Shown here: one piece after another, positions 21,669-34,021 of the stretch
Layout of the letters: each line of letters opens with the position of its first letter
Position numbering within the stretch: position 1 is the stretch's first letter
From: Caenorhabditis elegans
Taxonomy: Eukaryota; Nematoda; Chromadorea; Rhabditida; Rhabditidae
Length of the DNA stretch: 64,000 bases
NCBI RefSeq assembly: GCF_000002985.6
Contig: NC_003284.9
Coordinates: 7,874,001-7,938,000, forward strand
Reading direction: 5' to 3'
Notes under the pieces: generated by a model
Seen by the model: the letters and a program-made list of their open reading frames with translations, nothing else
Told to the model about the DNA's origin: nothing
Databases searched by the model: none
Translations under genes and position numbers: made by a program

Positions 21669-22233
21669 ATTGCGTGGCGTGTACGCACAAATTCTAAAAT
21701 TTAGGCTTCACCTTTTTTTTTGGAAAATATCGGAGACAAGGACCAAATCGGGACCCCAACAAATAGCAGCCGCCGACATTTCACTGGTTCTTATAAGTTT
21801 AATTTGCTGCGGGCGTGGCGAGCTGACCCGTCTGCAGTGAGAATTTTGTTGATATTTGTTGACAGTTTCATTATCATCACAAGTTTTTTCATTTAAAAAC
21901 GCTTCAATATTCATCTGGTAGAAAAAAGCATAATCCGATGAATACTTGAATAAGTCTGAAAATTTTGAACATTTCAGCGGAAATAGAAATAGTCTTCTAA
22001 AACACACATTTTCACTGATTGTTTTGAAATCCTTCTGAAAAATGTCGAAAAATTAGAAAAAAACAGTTTCTGAATATCCATAAGATGTGATCGGAATTAT
22101 ATAATTGATTGGAATATCTTTCCTACCTGACTAAAAAGATCTTAGCTACAGAACTTATATCTTCTCAGCGCGAGAAAATTAAAGCAAACTTAAAATTATC
22201 AATGGATATGCAAAAAAACCATTCCCAAATAAC

Positions 22234-22239
22234 TTTATT
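22234..22239 (-). terminator. Poly(A) signal of the LAPTM-like gene
   Basis: TTTATT on the plus strand is AATAAA on the minus strand, about 55 bases beyond the stop codon at 22292-22294. Confidence 0.65.
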
Positions 22240-22291
22240 CGATCGCAAATTTTATGTATCCAAATTATAGCACATTACAGTTTAAATCAAA

Positions 22292-23748
22292 TTATGCTAC
22301 AGAGACTTGTGCCTCCGGATATGTTGGTGGTGGTGTTGGAGTGGCTTCCGATCCAAAGGCACTATTTGAATAAGATTCAAAGTGGAAGGAAAATGAGTTC
22401 TCGCGGTCTTTCAGGAAGTTGTGGAAAGAATAGATCACCTAAAAAATGGGAAAAAAAAGTATATATCATACTGTAAGTGGTGCATACCTCAGCAAAATAC
22501 GCTTGAATCAACCCTCCCAAGCAAAGGAACAGTATGAAAAGAACTGTGAAAAGTGCCAAATCTAAATGGAAACTTATATAGTTAAAACGATAGAAAAGAC
22601 GAAACTACCAGCATCAAGTTTCTCCTGTACACTTGCTGTATCGACATTTCCAACGTTTCTAGCTAAATCAATTACCATACTCGCACCGACTGCAATTGAG
22701 ATGAGGAAAATGAACAGAACTATTATAGAAATTGCAATGGATATGACCTGAAACAAAACAAGAGAGTTAGGTACTTTCAGTGACTGAAAAATACTTATTG
22801 TTTTTTTCAAGTGAGTAATAAAATCGAAAATTTTCCGTCCAAAAAATTTCAATAATCAATTTACTATATACATATAAAGCGCGTGTCGTTCCGTCACTAT
22901 GTAGTTTGATCTCTGATCATTTTGGGAAACCTTATGCTAAATCCGCAGCAGATATCGATCGAGGTCCGCGATAGACACCGTATATCTAATGTGTTTTCTC
23001 AAAAAAGTCGGGGGCCGCGCCGTAGGTGCGTTCCACGGCTGGTTTAATATAATTTAGCAAAATACCTTTTGTATATTCAGGAATAATATAGAACAACATT
23101 TATTTCCTCTATTAGTCTTGCAGGCTCCAATAGTCGGGCACACCTATTGCTTTGCACACTATGTCTGTAAGTATTGCCCCGCCGTGTTAACAGATCAACC
23201 TTACTTTACAAGCATTTTCTAAAACCATGCTCATTTGAAAATAAATCTTTCATGCTAGTTTAATCAATAAAATATTGCCCTAAATTTGTTGCTTACCTGG
23301 AAAAATAGATATGGATATAAATAAAGTCGCTTTTCCTTCCACACGCCAAAGAGCAGACTTCCAAATATGACAATTGAAAATGCAGTGCTAAAACGACGAG
23401 TATATTTCATTCAACAGACTTATCATACCTCATACAAGTATATACAAAGACTGTGGAGCTTCTGGTAAAACTGAAGATGATATTAACAGCGGTCAATATG
23501 TTCACTAGAATTGCAACAATTCTTGCTCCTTTCTGAAAAGTATAAAATGAGAAAAAAAACATAGTTTAAGTTTCATTCAAGAATTTTTAATTTTCGTTCT
23601 AATAGAACTTTATTACCTTAATATGTAGTTGCCCGCAAAGACATTTATATTTTTTATCATTCTGATCGAATGGAACTCGGTTAGCAGTAGCGGCCATATG
23701 GAAGTCAGGATAAAAGTCATCGAAATATTCGTCGCTCACTCCTCGCAT
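22292..23748 (-). CDS. LAPTM-like four-helix membrane protein with PPxY tail
   Basis: Six exons join in frame: 23748-23617, 23532-23429, 23387-23297, 22747-22609, 22561-22488 and 22438-22292, giving 228 residues. A short soluble N-terminus with YKCLCGQLHIKKG precedes four hydrophobic helices: GARIVAILVNILTAVNIIF, STAFSIVIFGSLLFGV, ISIAISIIVLFIFLISIAVG and LFTVLFILFLCLGGLIQAYF. The tail ends with PTPPPTYPEAQVSVA, which contains a PPxY motif (PPTY). The Cys-rich lead-in before helix 1, four helices and a terminal PPxY match lysosome-associated LAPTM proteins, whose PPxY recruits NEDD4-type ubiquitin ligases for sorting. A late endosomal or lysosomal membrane location is inferred. The 550-bp intron before exon 4 holds GC-rich sequence (GTCGGGGGCCGCGCCG at about 23005). 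A closer relative among nematode four-helix families is possible. Confidence 0.85.
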
Positions 23749-23759
23749 TGGGCTGGCAC

Positions 23760-24307
23760 AAACAAAGGGGCAATGCTCCGTATTTGATCAACTGCGTTTG
23801 CATATTCGCCGTGTCACCAGTACTGGTGCCTAAAAAAAGATTCACACAGTATATGGGACGAGATTCGTGGAAAATGATGATCGATTTATTTTTTAATAAA
23901 AGAAAAGAAACATACATCAGCCTTGTTTGCAGATATATTTCGCAAGAGTGGATATCCGTTGAAAACAAAAGTGCTTTATATGGTTTTTTTGTAGGGAAAC
24001 TATTTGGATTGAAAATTGTGGCGTAAAAACAAATGAACATTTTGGGATATTTAAAAAAAAAATTTTATGGACATTCACCTCTAATATTTCAGTTTCTATC
24101 AGTTTTTCAGCTCGAATAGTGTTAGACCCTGTCATACTTTTGTTTTCACGAAATGTTCCATTATAACATTATTCAACAAATTGGAAAACTCTTACGGACT
24201 CGATGAAACAAGTCAGGATGGTTAGAGGATATGAAGGTACAACTAGGATAATTCTCACAGATTGTCATTTTCAGAAACAATGAAGATCACACAATCAAAA
24301 AAGTTTA
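23760..24307. other. 5' flank of the LAPTM-like gene
   Basis: This gap separates the start at 23748 from the tRNA at 24308. Open frames on both strands run through it, but neither shows protein-like composition. I see no clear TATA box. Confidence 0.4.
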
Positions 24308-24379
24308 TTCCGTTGCGGGGAATCGAACCCCGGCCTTATGGGTGAGAGCCATAAATCCTAACCACTAGACCACAACGGA
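24308..24379 (-). tRNA. tRNA-Glu (anticodon CTC)
   Basis: Read on the minus strand, the 72-nt gene starts TCCGTTGTGGTCTAGTGGTT and ends with a fully paired acceptor stem (TCCGTTG with CAACGGA) and discriminator A. The anticodon loop is GGCTCTCACC, anticodon CTC. The T-arm GGGGTTCGATTCCCC and D-arm are intact. No intron. It should decode GAG codons. Confidence 0.95.
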
Positions 24380-27300
24380 GATGGGAAAGTTATATCAAAG
24401 TGTCGTTCTCCAAGAAGCAGACGTTGATTACATTTTTTCCTTGTACTTCAGGCCAGCTTTGTGATAAAAAAGTCGTCATTAAAAACTAATTTTCCGTGTT
24501 CTTGTTCTGTAATTAAACGCAGGCTGCTACCTTCGTTGTGTTTTATTAATCTTCCCTATACTGTTACCCATACGACCCGAGTTCTACACATTTTTGTTTG
24601 AACCCAATACGTTCAAAGTTAACAAGAACTAACAATAAGTATAGTTTTTTGTTTAAGTAATCTTATGAACATTGAATTATTTCTCGTTACATTTGTTCTT
24701 TCTCTGCTCGCAACAAAAAAGTTCGGGAACAAAAAGCGTCATGAAAGTGTAATTAGCCTTAATTGCTGTTACTCATCCTTTTTTCTTCGAGACTTGAGCA
24801 TTTTTGCGTGCTTAAGAAAGACGGCTAATGCTTCCTTTCTTCTATTTAGAATACTTTTTTCCTTGGCGGTGTCGTTGACGCACACACCCGAAGAATTGTT
24901 TGCCAATGTGGGCTCACAAATTCCGAGTATAAAAAAATGTTTCTAAAAACACTCAATAAAATATTATTTTATTTGTTTTTTTTTGGAATTCGTCTTTCAC
25001 ACAAACATTTGTTTTTTCAAAAAAAAAAAATTATTTTTGAGTCCCATTTTTTATGTCACTTATTTAAAAGCTGATATTTAACTCACCATTTACATTATAA
25101 ATCTGGACAACCTCAAAGTGTCAAATAGTATTCAATCATCTGTCCATTTGACGATTAATCTCTTTACTCCCCAAAATTATGGAGTTCAAAACTGCCAATT
25201 TGTTGACACGTTATACATATGTTTAAGAAAATGCACTTGATACCACAAGCAAGTGCAAATTTTCGAAGTGTTCCCGCATTCAAAATGTCTCTTGAACTCG
25301 AGAGAAGACAGAAAATGCAGATACTACACGTTGGTTGGTTTTTTAGTCTACTCCTACGCACACAGTTCACTTTCATCTGAAAAAAAGATATCAAATTGCT
25401 ATCTTCCAGAGATTCAATGAATGTCTGCTCTCTCAAGTTAAAAAGTCTTTAATTCATTGAGCACGTCAAGCGATTCGCTTCGTCTAACACTCTATAAAAA
25501 TTTATTTCATTTGAAGAGTTTCTTCCGTCTAAAATAATAGCGCATATAGTTAGGTAAAGAGTAAAAATCAAGTATGATAAATTATTCATAATAACCCCCG
25601 TTGACAGCATACTATTCAATGCAGACTCCACTTTTTTAGTTTTCTAGAATGTCTGATATATACTGAGTTATTTTGTTTCGTTGAAAAACAATTTTAGGAA
25701 AAAAGCTAAATAAATGTCAATTTATTCAAAAGAAATCAAAAAGTTATGAATTATTTGTTTTCTCTCAAAATTTAATTCATTATTCAACCTTTTCGAGGTT
25801 GTAAAGTTTATAAAAAAGAATTAAAATATAAAATTCAACTACGCAGCTGGACATAGAATAAGGTTTTCTTGAAAAACTTATTCGAATGTTTTAGCACACT
25901 GGTTGAAAATACAGAGGCTCCCTATGATTTTCCAGTCATTTTAAATTTCGGAAAAACAAATTTTTGGTAAAATATTGAAATTATCTTTTAGAAGCATTCG
26001 TTAAAGGTATTCTACTTTGTTTCGTACTTACTAGGGGCAATCATTCTAGAAGTTTTTTGGATTTTTTTCTTTGAAAAAAAGTCTGAAAATTTTATTCCAT
26101 TCTATCATCAAAAATAATTCAGGGTTTTACCAGAAATATAAAAGGTTCCAAAAATGTTCAAGAATGTTAACTTACCCAAAGCGCTAAAAATCATATAAAA
26201 TCCGTTAAAAAATCATAATTTTGAGAGGATATTACTCAAACATTTGAGAGCTTTGCAATTCCAAAGATTTTCGTTTTCCGCAAGGCCTCCAAACGCATGC
26301 TGTCTATCTCTCCTTTGCCTTGTCAATCTTTTCTTATTCATTTTCTTAGTACTCTTACAATAATCCCTCCCCACACATGTTCGTCACACTTGACGGCTTT
26401 CTTTAAAGATTAACGCTTCATCCACCTTGTAGTCATTATAATTAAAGTAGTCAGTTTCCTATCGAAAATGTAAAAGTTTCCAGCCAATAAGTTTGCGTGA
26501 AATTTCGTCTATGTCCCCCTTACGTGTTATATCTTTATTTGCACATGCATGTATCTTGCCATTTTCATGTTTTCTTGACATTGAAATCCTATTAAGCTTT
26601 TTCCCGTTCTTTGCTTTTTGTGTGCGTTTTTTCTTCTTAAAATCTCAAAATTAGAAAGGCGTCATTCTACTTATTTAATTTTTATTATTAAACAAAAATT
26701 ATCACTAATTACACAAACTCAACAGGTCCAATTCAACATTTTTTCAATGATTTTTTTTCGTTTTTTTTTCCCCGTTAGATCCCTTATATATGTTAGACTT
26801 CCATTAAAAGTAGTAAAATCTTAGAAAAGAACAAAATGAGAAGAAAACTCACTAGAGTGAAGCGTAATGGAAGTGCTCATTTCTGTTTTATGACGCAAAT
26901 AGTAAGACGAAAAAATAAGAATGACCGGCTTGGCTATTTTTAGTTGTGGTTTCTTTTTCCAATCACGGTTCACTGTGTTGCAAAATTTTTCATTGCAGTT
27001 CAATTGGTTTTTTAGTGTTAGAAGTATCTATTAAACACTTTGACTACATGCAAAGAAATTGATGTTTAAAAAAGTTCTATACATAAATTCTTATTCTAGA
27101 CGAGATTCATCGGTTATACCCGGTACCTTGTGTGGAATTGTTTTGTTGAATGGTTCAGATAACTGAAATGGAGTTGTACGTTTTTTTTTCTAAATCTACG
27201 CAGAATCTACTTAAAATTGTCCAAAATCACCAACAACAATAACAAATAAGGAAAGTTTTTGAGTTCTAAATATGTGGAGTAGCGCTTGTGGATAAGATAT

Positions 27301-29281
27301 GATTGCAATTCGTTTATCAGTTTTTCACTCCTGGATTTTTTTCATCCCTTTATAATTAATAGGCCTGTTAAGTTTGAATTTCACTAATTGATAACCAAAA
27401 AAAAAGTAATTAGGAAAGAACTGAACTAATTGAATAACTTTTAAACGCATTTCGGTAGAGTTAAAGAATACTATTTGAATATTCTATCAAGTATCTAGTT
27501 TTTTTTAAAATTTAATATAGCTAATGTATTTTTGATTGTATTATATACGCTGTACAAAATGTGATTTCTGAATCATTTCACACTGTCACACGTTACATTT
27601 GCAACATTTGAAAGTTTTATACGACCTCCCATTTCTCAAAGAGCCCATTCTTTCTTCTCAGCTTTTCTTCCCTGACATCATGATTGCCCTCTTCCTTTTG
27701 CTTCCTTTTCTTCCAAAACTGCAAACATGCAAGGAATAAAAGATGAATTGGAGAACTATGATGATCTGAAGATTCTATTTTTCATTAAATTCAGATTTAA
27801 AGAAATTAGAAAAAACTTTCCGAAGCCATAAACCAGCAGTGCCATTTTCAGTTTTAAATTTTTCGTTGTCTACTTTCCTCCGACTAGTTTCATTTTTCAC
27901 GTCCCTCAAATCCACTTTTCTTCTGTTTTCCCATGGGCCAAGAGTTTTGCTTTTAACTCCGCGTTTTCGTTATTTTTTTCAGCTGCATTCTGCTATTGTG
28001 CGTCTGTTCCCCGTTGAAAAACTGATAACGATATGTGCGTGTGTCTGTTTGTTGGCTCGAGCTGGCGTGATATGATAAAAGTCTTATGCCCGTACAAATA
28101 TTTTATAGTCAACCATTTTTCCTCCCCTTTTCCGGTATTCGTTCGTGTCATAATACTAAGAACTATGAATTTGCTCCTAACGTTTTTAGAAAGCTCCTAC
28201 GCCTTTATTCTGCATAATATTACCAGGAAGTTGTTCTAAAAAGTTTAAATTTCTCTTGTTTTCCAACAATGCTGAATATGATGAGATTTTTTTCCATTCT
28301 GTGACCGTGTAAAATCATAACTGTAACAAAAAATGCCTTTGATATTCAAATCTAGTGGCTTTTGCGACATTTTTTCCCGAAAAACATGCAGTGCAATTTT
28401 CATAAAAGCTAAAGCTGACAATTTAATTTTGTACACGCTCTGTTAATAATTTTAACTAAAAAAACAAAGTTTACAGTATCTCCTTTATTACAAGCATTTT
28501 TTTTAATAGTTTGATGTTGGCTGTACAATTTTATTTAATTCATACTTTCCAACCAGTTCATTCGCTTTATTTTTAATTTATTTTTCCGTGAAAAATGCCT
28601 AAAATTTACAAAAAGTGCGCCTGATTTGGCCTCGCAAAGAAGGAAGTGAGTTTACTCGCTTTCTTAAACGAGACATGTTTTTCAAACTTATAATTAACTT
28701 AGTCTGGCGTAAAGCTTAAAGCTCAACTTCTATTGTTTGAAACACCGATCTAAATGTCTTTCAATGCAATTTTTGTCTACAAGGTTTTGGATTTGTCCTA
28801 AAAGTGGTTTTTACCACACTTTGGGCACTTTTTAATAAAAATAAAATGTTCTTATTCTTCATGCGGCGATAACAAAAACTAAATTTGCTTGGCACTTTTG
28901 ATGTTTCGTGTGACGCAGTGTCGTGCTCTCAATATCCAAATTAAAACATTAAGCTAATGAAAAACATTAGAAGGTTATGAGTTTTTTTTTCTGGGATTTG
29001 TTAGAAAACGTCATTTCCGCCTACATACTTTACGGGGTTCAAGACAAGAATTACGACTATTTTTGGTTTGGATTAGATGTGTTCCATTAAATGCTGATCC
29101 TAAAAAATCGTGCAAAAAGTTTTTGCTCATGTACTTCCAAGACGTTTTGTTTTTAATTATTGATGTATACTTCTCTATAAAACATTTCTTTGAACAGTTT
29201 TTTTTTTTTTTTCTTCTCTTCCATTTCTGATTTTTATTTGTTATTGTTTTCTGCACATTTTCGTACTCAAATACATTTCAG
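24380..29281. other. 4.9-kb gap without a convincing gene
   Basis: The longest open frames (for instance 25164-25436 minus) lack splice-linked partners or recognisable motifs. Pyrimidine-rich stretches dominate 26250-28450. I see nothing functional that I can support, beyond possible upstream regulatory sequence for the plus-strand gene at 29323. Confidence 0.4.
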
Positions 29282-29322
29282 ATTGGGTGCTCAGTGAGCC
29301 CGTCTCACTTGGCTTATCAACT

Positions 29323-31466
29323 ATGTTTTCGCTGCCATGTGAGGGGCCTTTTGGTTGTTTTGATTATCATGGAGCAAAACTGTTGTGCATTGACGAAGCG
29401 AAGAATTTGGTAAGAGCGACACAAAGTATTTGCAGATGCTAAAAAACGAGTTACTTCTAAAAATAATTTAAAAAAAATTTAGTTCCTGAATTACAGGTTT
29501 TGATCTCACAAACAGATGGCACCGATGTGGAAAAATATACATTACCGAGCAGTTTGAGTAAAGATTCCTACGTATGGGTCAAGACGTGTTTCATTAATGG
29601 GTAAGTCGTCGAAATGTTATATTTTTGAAATTAGGCAACAAAGAAGCATTACGAACAAGAAAAAGGGTAGTCAGAAACTTTTCCAGACCATTCGATTTCC
29701 GTAAATCTGCTCCAAAAAGGGAGTTTTACAGATAATTGTAAAGGATTAAGAACCTAGTTATATTATATTTTTAGGCGTTTCCTTCTTGGCCTACTCAAAT
29801 CTCACGAGGACAATTCATTTCACTTGATGACAATCAGCCTCAATCACGATCAAACATGCACTGTTATTAAGCATGTACCGACCAAAATAATCAGTCATGG
29901 ATTACGAGTAAGACCATTGATTGTCTCCCATTATTCACCTGCTTCAATTAATTTTTTTCAGGTTGAAGCCCACCGTAGTATGAGCCAAATTGTGTTCAGC
30001 ATTTGTAACACGAAAGTTTTGGTTAAGAGACCAATTTTGAGAGCTAGCGATAGACAAAGTTTTATGAGGCAATTGCGGCAAGAAGCCGAGAAAACAAACG
30101 GGATAAATGGAGACGTGGAAAAAATTGTTGAGGAAGTGATTGTTGAAGAGAAGATTCAAGAAATAACAACAACAACAGTGCCACTTGATGATGAGAAGAA
30201 AATGATTGAGAGTGTTTTACTACTGGTTAAAGTTGAGATGGACGGGGATATTATTCCGACAATATTGTCGACGGGAAGAAGAAGATATGGGATTAAAATT
30301 CATAGAACAAGAAGTATTCGCGAGTTCAGAAGAACTATTAGCACAAAATTCATGACAAGGTACGTTCTTTGGTAATTCTAGTTGTACGATCCGTGACTGG
30401 TACTTTGTAATTGTTGATACCTAAAATATACAACTAAAAAAGATGATCTCAAATATGACAAAATTACCTTTTTTGCAATGTTTTACTTAATTAAAAAATA
30501 TACCACGTCTTAAATCGTTTGGGGAGGAATTGTTTGAAACCGCACATAATTTTTGAAATCGGCAAAAAAATATTTGTTTATTCTTCAGTTGTTCGTATTT
30601 AAAAACTGTAGAAGTTTAAATTTGCAGCAGTTCCTGAAATAATTGAAAAGGTTCACAATTTAGAACATTTGGCAATTTAAACCAAACTTTGAGTGTAGTT
30701 TTTAAAACATCTATATTTTTGGTGTGTTCAATTAGATCAATTAGATTAAATAGATACGGTCATTGAAAATTTTAATAAATGCATTTGAATTTGATGGACA
30801 CTGAACAATCATCAGTAAACTAATAAATTATTTCAGATGGAAATGCGTCGTACCGATTCAAAACTCATGTGAGCCATTTCTCTGGGGTAATAACGCTTGT
30901 ATCATATCCCGTGACAACCCAACATGTTTCTACCTTGCACACACTATTCTCAATCCAAAAAGTGGCTTTATCGCATCTCTCCTACACAAATTGAGCCATC
31001 GGTTTAGGTAACCATCATTGCTAGTTCATTTTGTGTACTAGAAATTGTTATATTTTAAGAGCACACACTCCTGTGACAGAACCAATTCAAAGTTCAATAC
31101 GAGGTCAAGGTCCACCGCCGGATTTGATATGGAGCAACATTGACATTCTCTCCGGGATGCCAACATTTCTCACAATGGTTTGTATGGAGGGATAACTGAT
31201 TGAAAAAATTTTTTCTTCAGAGTGTGCAAACATTGAAAATGGTCAAATGGCAAGTATTCAGAGATGTTTACGGTCACTTCAACTGGAGAAAAACTGAATT
31301 AGACATTGAGGGGCCAGAAGGAACTTGCCGTATTCTCTTCAAATGCAACTCCGAAAACAATAATTCTTCCGACTTTACAATAAGATTTCAACTCCAAAAG
31401 TCCGATGGAAAATCACACTTCTATCATTTTTCAATCCCGCGGATTGTTGTGCAAATCTCTTCATAA
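29323..31466 (+). CDS. Unrecognised 418-residue protein
   Basis: Seven exons join in frame: 29323-29409, 29497-29600, 29775-29907, 29962-30359, 30837-31007, 31060-31177 and 31221-31466. The ATG lies 41 bases after an ATTTCAG acceptor at 29281, which suits SL trans-splicing and decides the start. There is no signal peptide or membrane span. The N-terminal third alternates short hydrophobic strands (KLLCIDEAKNLVLISQTDG, RFLLGLLKSHEDN), as in beta-propeller or beta-sandwich proteins. Residues about 155-180 are an acidic helix (VEKIVEEVIVEEKIQEI), followed by a basic RRRYGIKIHRTRSIREFRR segment. The C-terminal part has several Trp/Phe strands (WKCVVPIQNSCEPFLWGNN). I do not recognise a family; probably nematode-specific. 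The gene itself is well supported by seven consistent splice junctions. Confidence 0.88.
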
Positions 31467-31474
31467 AATATAGT

Positions 31475-32350
31475 TCTTGAACATTTTGTTGTAATTGAAA
31501 ACAATTATTTTTCAAAAAGTTTTGTCCGGTGTGACCGGTATGCATCTCATTTATTCGGTTCGTAAACTTTGAAACCTTTGTTAGACGAGTCATTTTTGAA
31601 ACTATTAAGAGGACAATTAATTTAATAAGCATGGTATTAATTGTTCTAATTTCTAACATATGTATTTTTAAAAATTATTTATTAATTTTACTAGCTGTTC
31701 ATGGATAAACAATAACTTATTTGTTTTTAAAAAAAAAACAATTTTTTTTTAATAATGAATTTGAAGTTATTTTAGGCCCATCTTTCGATGAGTCATCCAA
31801 AATTTGTGTACCGGGGAGCAGTGACATACTTGGATAAGTATATACATCTAAACAGGTATGTATATGGTACACGGAGTGCAATGGTCACTGAAATGTCGCT
31901 CCTACATGAACTACGACTACTATATGAATCGTAAAACGATTCGGCGGCTTATCAACCGCCTTCAAAAATGTGATTCTAGGAGCGCGGATTTACGGGAAAT
32001 GTGCAGCCGACGAATTCTGTGCTGGCGTGCACCGCTATGCTTTGCACGCAAACGCAACCACCGCACGACGAGTCGGATCAATTTCCCACTTTTTGAGGTA
32101 AATATCGAAACTAGCTTCAAGCAACTCAAATGCTTCCATGATTTCTTAAACATTTTTTCACGGGAAGACAAAAAAGTGAAAAATTTTGAAAAGTGGTCAA
32201 GCCACTTTTGGGAACGGTCCGTTTGAAAATGTGAAATTGATGATAGGGGCTGTTAAAAAACGACGTTTTCCATCTTTTAAATTTCTTGAACAGCAAAAAA
32301 ATTTTAGCTTTAGAGACAAAATTTACTTTTATTAATTAAAAACAAAAAAT
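31475..32350. other. Coding-like remnant region
   Basis: Between 31785 and 32097 there are two open, codon-like segments in different frames. Frame A reads MSHPKFVYRGAVTYLDKYIH from 31791 and stops at 31937. Frame B, 31941-32095, contains STAFKNVILGARIYGKCAAD and continues to a GTAAAT donor. No splice pair joins them sensibly. This could be a decayed gene, a gene fragment moved by duplication, or chance open sequence. Confidence 0.35.
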
Positions 32351-32357
32351 GTAAAAA

Positions 32358-32409
32358 ACCCCGTCCTTATGGGTGAGAGTTATAAATCCAAACCACTAGA
32401 GCACAACGG
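32358..32409 (-). pseudogene. Truncated tRNA-Glu pseudogene
   Basis: On the minus strand TCCGTTGTGCTCTAGTGGTTT and the following anticodon arm match the tRNA-Glu at 24308-24379 with several changes (for example GAGAGTT for GAGAGCC on the plus strand). The T-arm and 3' acceptor half are missing. It cannot fold as a complete tRNA. Confidence 0.85.
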
Positions 32410-32584
32410 AGATGGCAGCTTGCATTAAATTCACTGCAGAAGAGTAGGCCTATTGCAGATTACACTGATTGTCACGGAAAATTATATTTGGTGGAGACAT
32501 TACAATCCGGCCAGACGCAAGCCACAGTGAAAAAGTTTACACCTGTAACATTGAGAACGGCACTATGAAAGAATTTCTCCCGTC

Positions 32585-32656
32585 TCCGTTGTGGTCTAGT
32601 GGTTAGGATTTATGGCTCTCACCCATAAGGCCGGGGTTCGATTCCCCGCAACGAAA
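32585..32656 (+). tRNA. tRNA-Glu (CTC), acceptor-stem variant
   Basis: The gene is identical to the minus-strand tRNA-Glu at 24308-24379 except near the 3' end, where CAACGAA replaces CAACGGA. That makes an A-C mismatch at the second acceptor pair (2-71). The anticodon CTC, D-arm and T-arm are intact. The 5' flank also shares the short TCTCCGT context. It may be functional with weaker charging, or an early pseudogene. Confidence 0.85.
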
Positions 32657-32812
32657 TACTTTTTTCAATCACACAAATTTTTCATAGAAATTTTGTTGAC
32701 ATTAAATTCAACTTGGGAATGCTAAAATTACGGAGATAAACTTAAATTGTAAAGAGGTTAAAGTTAAATTTACGGTAAATTCATATTTTCTGAAAAGATA
32801 CCATCTCTCAAA

Positions 32813-33119
32813 TGATTGAATATTCTGCAGCTGCCATTCTTGAACCCTGTATATAAGATACTATCCCAAAACTAAAGTTACTGCACTTTTCGGAGGAGCA
32901 AAATCTCAAATCCAGGAATTTGTTAGATCGATTTGGTTGGTCATTGTTGGAATCTTGGCATTCATGACTACTGGAAAAGATGATGTTGATACCACCACCA
33001 CTCAAAACATGATCTTCACTTCGCCAGTCAATGTCGATCTCGAATCCTGCTCGGCTGATCGAGTCACGGCTGCGTCCGCACCTGCCGATGAAAAGAAGAT
33101 TTCCTCTAATCAAATCTAA
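32813..33119 (+). CDS. Possible small membrane protein or gene fragment
   Basis: An open frame runs from 32844 to a stop at 33117-33119. It encodes KSQIQEFVRSIWLVIVGILA, then a Thr-rich DDVDTTTTQN segment and an acidic/basic tail ending SSNQI. WLVIVGILAF could span a membrane once. The composition looks coding, but the first in-frame ATG (32964) comes after the hydrophobic stretch. The upstream ATG at 32813 (MIEYSAAAILEPC) is in another frame, and no good acceptor joins them. Either a 5' exon was missed or the gene is frameshifted. Confidence 0.35.
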
Positions 33120-33129
33120 AATATTTCCC

Positions 33130-34021
33130 ATTCGCTTTTCAATTGTTGAAAATTGTTATCAAATACTTGATAACAAAGAATGATCTATTAATAAGAATAT
33201 TCAGAAAAATATGGAGTGAAAAATACTCAAAAAAAAAGATTGAAATTTCTTTTGCCAATCAATTTGTTTGTGTTCCACAAAATACTTTCCCGCTTCCGTG
33301 TTGATATATTCAATTAGACGTTCGGGTAACTGTAAAATCTTAAATATACATTTGAGAAAAATGTTTCAATACTGTTTAGCATTTGTCGTTTAATAGCGAT
33401 TAACGAAACTCCAAACTTGGAAATCTTAGATGATCTCTCAAAAATGTGGAAATTTTCAGAACCTTAAAAAATATTGTTCACTTTTTTATGCTGATTCATG
33501 GCGTCTCAAATCTTTTCTAATGGTTTTTTATCGGCTACTTTTTTGACGTTTCAATTATTTTTTAAAGCTTTTTAAAACCAAAAAATGTAAAATGAAGAAA
33601 ATTCTGTAACTCATTTTATTTCTGAGCTCATGAAAGTGGAATTTAATTCTAAAAGAATAGAGAACATATATTTTTAGATTAGACTTGTCTCATCAAAAAA
33701 ATTAAAGTTTTAAAAACCTAGAAAATATGTTTATCTCTGCAGAAAAGGTATAGAAATTATAGAAATATTATAACAATATAGTTCAGTGTCTTTATTGGCG
33801 TAATATCAAAATGATTTTTTTAACCTGAGAATTTGAAAATTATGCTATCGTTTTTAGACAAAAAAAATATTTTTTAAGATACACATGTACCGTGTTTTAT
33901 ATTTATACATGGCAGTTTGCTGTCCCAATTTAAATGTTTAATGCTTCAAAACTCTTTTTTTCTAAATATAATAATTCATTGAAAACTCAAAAAAGACGTA
34001 AGGCAAAAATAAGTGTATATA
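33130..34021. other. Intergenic gap
   Basis: AT-rich sequence with no gene seen. It lies 3' of the minus-strand chitin-binding gene, whose 3' UTR must fall in its right-hand part. Confidence 0.45.

Larger units (their letters stand above)
18395..22291. other. Repeat-rich gap
   Basis: No gene is supported. It holds a CACGTGACGTCA sequence (19053-19064), a 19-C homopolymer with inverted flanks (19427-19737) and a run of three unrelated tandem repeats between 21160 and 21670, all listed separately. The minus-strand gene to the right ends at 22292. Confidence 0.5.

Noticed and set aside
22960-23060. GC-rich segment in the LAPTM-like intron as a possible structured RNA gene
   Set aside because: I could not draw a convincing stem or match it to a known RNA class.
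23717-24040. Overlapping open frames on both strands between the LAPTM-like gene and the tRNA
   Set aside because: No splice signals, domains or codon pattern; the two strands are equally open.
32808-33131. Minus-strand 107-codon frame
   Set aside because: It is the antisense of the better plus-strand coding-like frame and has no protein-like pattern.
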